Source: an uncultured Dehalococcoidia bacterium (GTDB lineage: Bacteria > Chloroflexota > Dehalococcoidia > Lucifugimonadales > CATOSD01). From it: 64,000 nt of DNA. The stretch is taken from assembly GCA_951812395.1 (NCBI GenBank), contig CATOSD010000001.1, forward strand, positions 1,054,001 to 1,118,000. The letters are read 5' to 3'. The notes under the pieces were generated by a model, which did not search any database, was not told where the DNA came from, and saw only the letters and a list, made by a program, of their open reading frames with translations. How positions within the stretch are numbered: the stretch's first letter is position 1; every line of letters starts with the position of its first letter. The translations under genes and the position numbers were made by a program. Positions 63,009 to 64,000 of this stretch are shown here, in pieces.

Positions 63009-63902
63009 ATGGAAGGCGTATTCGAAAAGAGAGATCCCGCGTTCGATCGCATCATCGGCGACAGCCCGCGCCTCGACCATCTCGCCACGGGGTTCGGCTT
63101 CACCGAGGGCCCCGTCTGGCGCGGCGACCACCTGCTCTTCTCCGACATCCCCAACAGCCGCATCGTTCGCTACGAACTGGCCGAAGAGGGGCCGCGCGTC
63201 ACAACCTTTCGCTATCCCAGCGGCAACTCCAACGGCATGACCCTCGACCGCGAGCGGCGGCTGGTGACCTGCGAGCACACCCACCGCCGCGTGTCGCGCA
63301 CGGGCAACGACGGTCGCCTCACCGTGCTGGCTAGCAGGTACGACGGTCGGCGCTTCAACAGCCCCAACGACGTGGTGGTCAAGTCCGACGGCAGCGTCTA
63401 CTTCACAGATCCGCCGTTCGGCCTGGCCGGACAGGCTCAGGGCAAGGAACAAGAGGTCAACGGCGTCTACCGCGTGTCGCCGGACGGCTCCGAGGTCGCG
63501 CTCGTCGTCTCGGACATGGAGCGCCCGAACGGGCTGGCCTTCTCCCCTGACGAGCGGATTCTGTACGTCGACGACTCCGCGCGCGGCCACATCCTGGCGT
63601 TCGACGTGCAGAGCGACGGCTCGCTCAGCGGCAGCCGCGTGTTCGCCGTGCTCGAGTCTTCTGGTGAGGCGGGCGTCCCGGACGGCATGAAGCTCGACGT
63701 GGAGGGCAACGTCTACTGTACGGGGCCCGGCGGCGTGTGGGTGCTGGACCCGGCGGCGCGTGTGCTCGGCCGCATTATGCCCCCCGAGATTCCGGCCAAC
63801 TGCGCCTGGGGCGACTCCGACCTGCGCGGCCTCTACCTCACGGCCCGCACCGGCCTCTACCGCGTCCGCCTCGCCGTAGCCGGCGCCAATGCAGGCGGCT
63901 AG
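63009..63902 (+). CDS. SMP-30/gluconolactonase/LRE family protein
   Basis: A protein of 297 residues forming a six-bladed propeller. GFTEGPVWRGDHLLFSDIPN carries the metal-binding Glu; RFNSPNDVVVKSDGSVYFTD the Asn; NGLAFSPDERILYVDDS the Asp. These give the usual calcium/zinc site of lactonases acting on sugar lactones. No signal peptide. GAGGAG precedes the ATG. The last 98 bases of the window (63903-64000) show nothing. Confidence 0.93.
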   Translation: MEGVFEKRDPAFDRIIGDSPRLDHLATGFGFTEGPVWRGDHLLFSDIPNSRIVRYELAEEGPRVTTFRYPSGNSNGMTLDRERRLVTCEHTHRRVSRTGNDGRLTVLASRYDGRRFNSPNDVVVKSDGSVYFTDPPFGLAGQAQGKEQEVNGVYRVSPDGSEVALVVSDMERPNGLAFSPDERILYVDDSARGHILAFDVQSDGSLSGSRVFAVLESSGEAGVPDGMKLDVEGNVYCTGPGGVWVLDPAARVLGRIMPPEIPANCAWGDSDLRGLYLTARTGLYRVRLAVAGANAGG

Positions 63903-64000
63903 GACGGCCCTATCTCCCCAACCGGCTGAAGCAGGCGATGCAGGGGCATTGCGAATCAGCTGTCAGATGGGCCAGCCCATGAACAACGCTTTCTTCACGG

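Overview
The window is a high-G+C bacterial chromosome segment with about 55 intact genes, densely packed in both directions. The gene set suggests a member of Chloroflexota, perhaps of the SAR202/Dehalococcoidia type: an HspR-DnaJ-Hsp20 heat-shock cluster, CoxM/CoxS-type subunits, orphan catabolic subunits (CoA-transferase A, nitrile hydratase alpha, thiolase plus DUF35), SBP56, and many palindromic intergenic repeats. This is inferred from gene content; no rRNA or other taxonomic marker is present apart from rpsO, pnp and serS.

Layout. Positions 1-6.2 kb: alpha/beta hydrolase (cut by the window edge), SDR dehydrogenase, amidohydrolase, a graveyard of gene fragments, a histidine phosphatase, a DUF2231 membrane protein, and an IS5-family element that has interrupted a small gene. 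6.4-15 kb, nearly all minus strand: SIMPL lipoprotein; a sulfur-oxidation block (sulfite oxidase, cupin, four-domain rhodanese, cysteine/thiol dioxygenase-like cupin); a fumarate reductase/succinate dehydrogenase-like flavoprotein and iron-sulfur pair; and a crotonase. 15.2-21.2 kb: a lower-G+C two-gene SIR2-HerA anti-phage module between two HAD hydrolases, followed by two small P-loop genes, one broken by a stop codon.

21.7-31.9 kb is mostly core: rpsO-pnp, hspR-dnaJ facing hsp20, orphan nitrile hydratase alpha, dapB, thiolase plus OB-fold partner, a small membrane protein and a Phd/VapC toxin-antitoxin pair. 32-38.4 kb: SBP56 methanethiol oxidase with a membrane partner, then the most unusual gene of the window, a zinc ABC-transporter binding lipoprotein whose middle is occupied by a propeller-like domain resembling the AztD zinc chaperone. 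Three Fur/Zur-like boxes and a small Cys-containing ORF lie upstream of it, and a duplicated piece of its own 3' end lies downstream. 38.4-44.4 kb: CoxM- and CoxS-type subunits without a large subunit, a TPEPTATP-repeat surface protein, an MBL hydrolase, and a second IS5-type element inserted at the stop codon of rph.

44.4-55.7 kb, minus strand: CocE/NonD hydrolase, nudC, serS, trpB, CoA-transferase A, cupin, an ABC-2 exporter pair and a HelD/UvrD-like helicase. 55.7-57.6 kb is gene-poor and holds a decayed copy of the 5' end of the next gene. 57.7-60.6 kb is a secreted repeat protein followed by an OmpR-type response regulator and histidine kinase. The window ends with an FAD oxidoreductase, a GNAT acetyltransferase, a PPOX-fold protein and an SMP-30/gluconolactonase.

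Two dispersed repeat families stand out. A hairpin repeat of about 39 bp occurs ten times between genes, always in the same orientation on the + strand. A MITE-like element with inverted ends occurs as two full copies and two solo ends.
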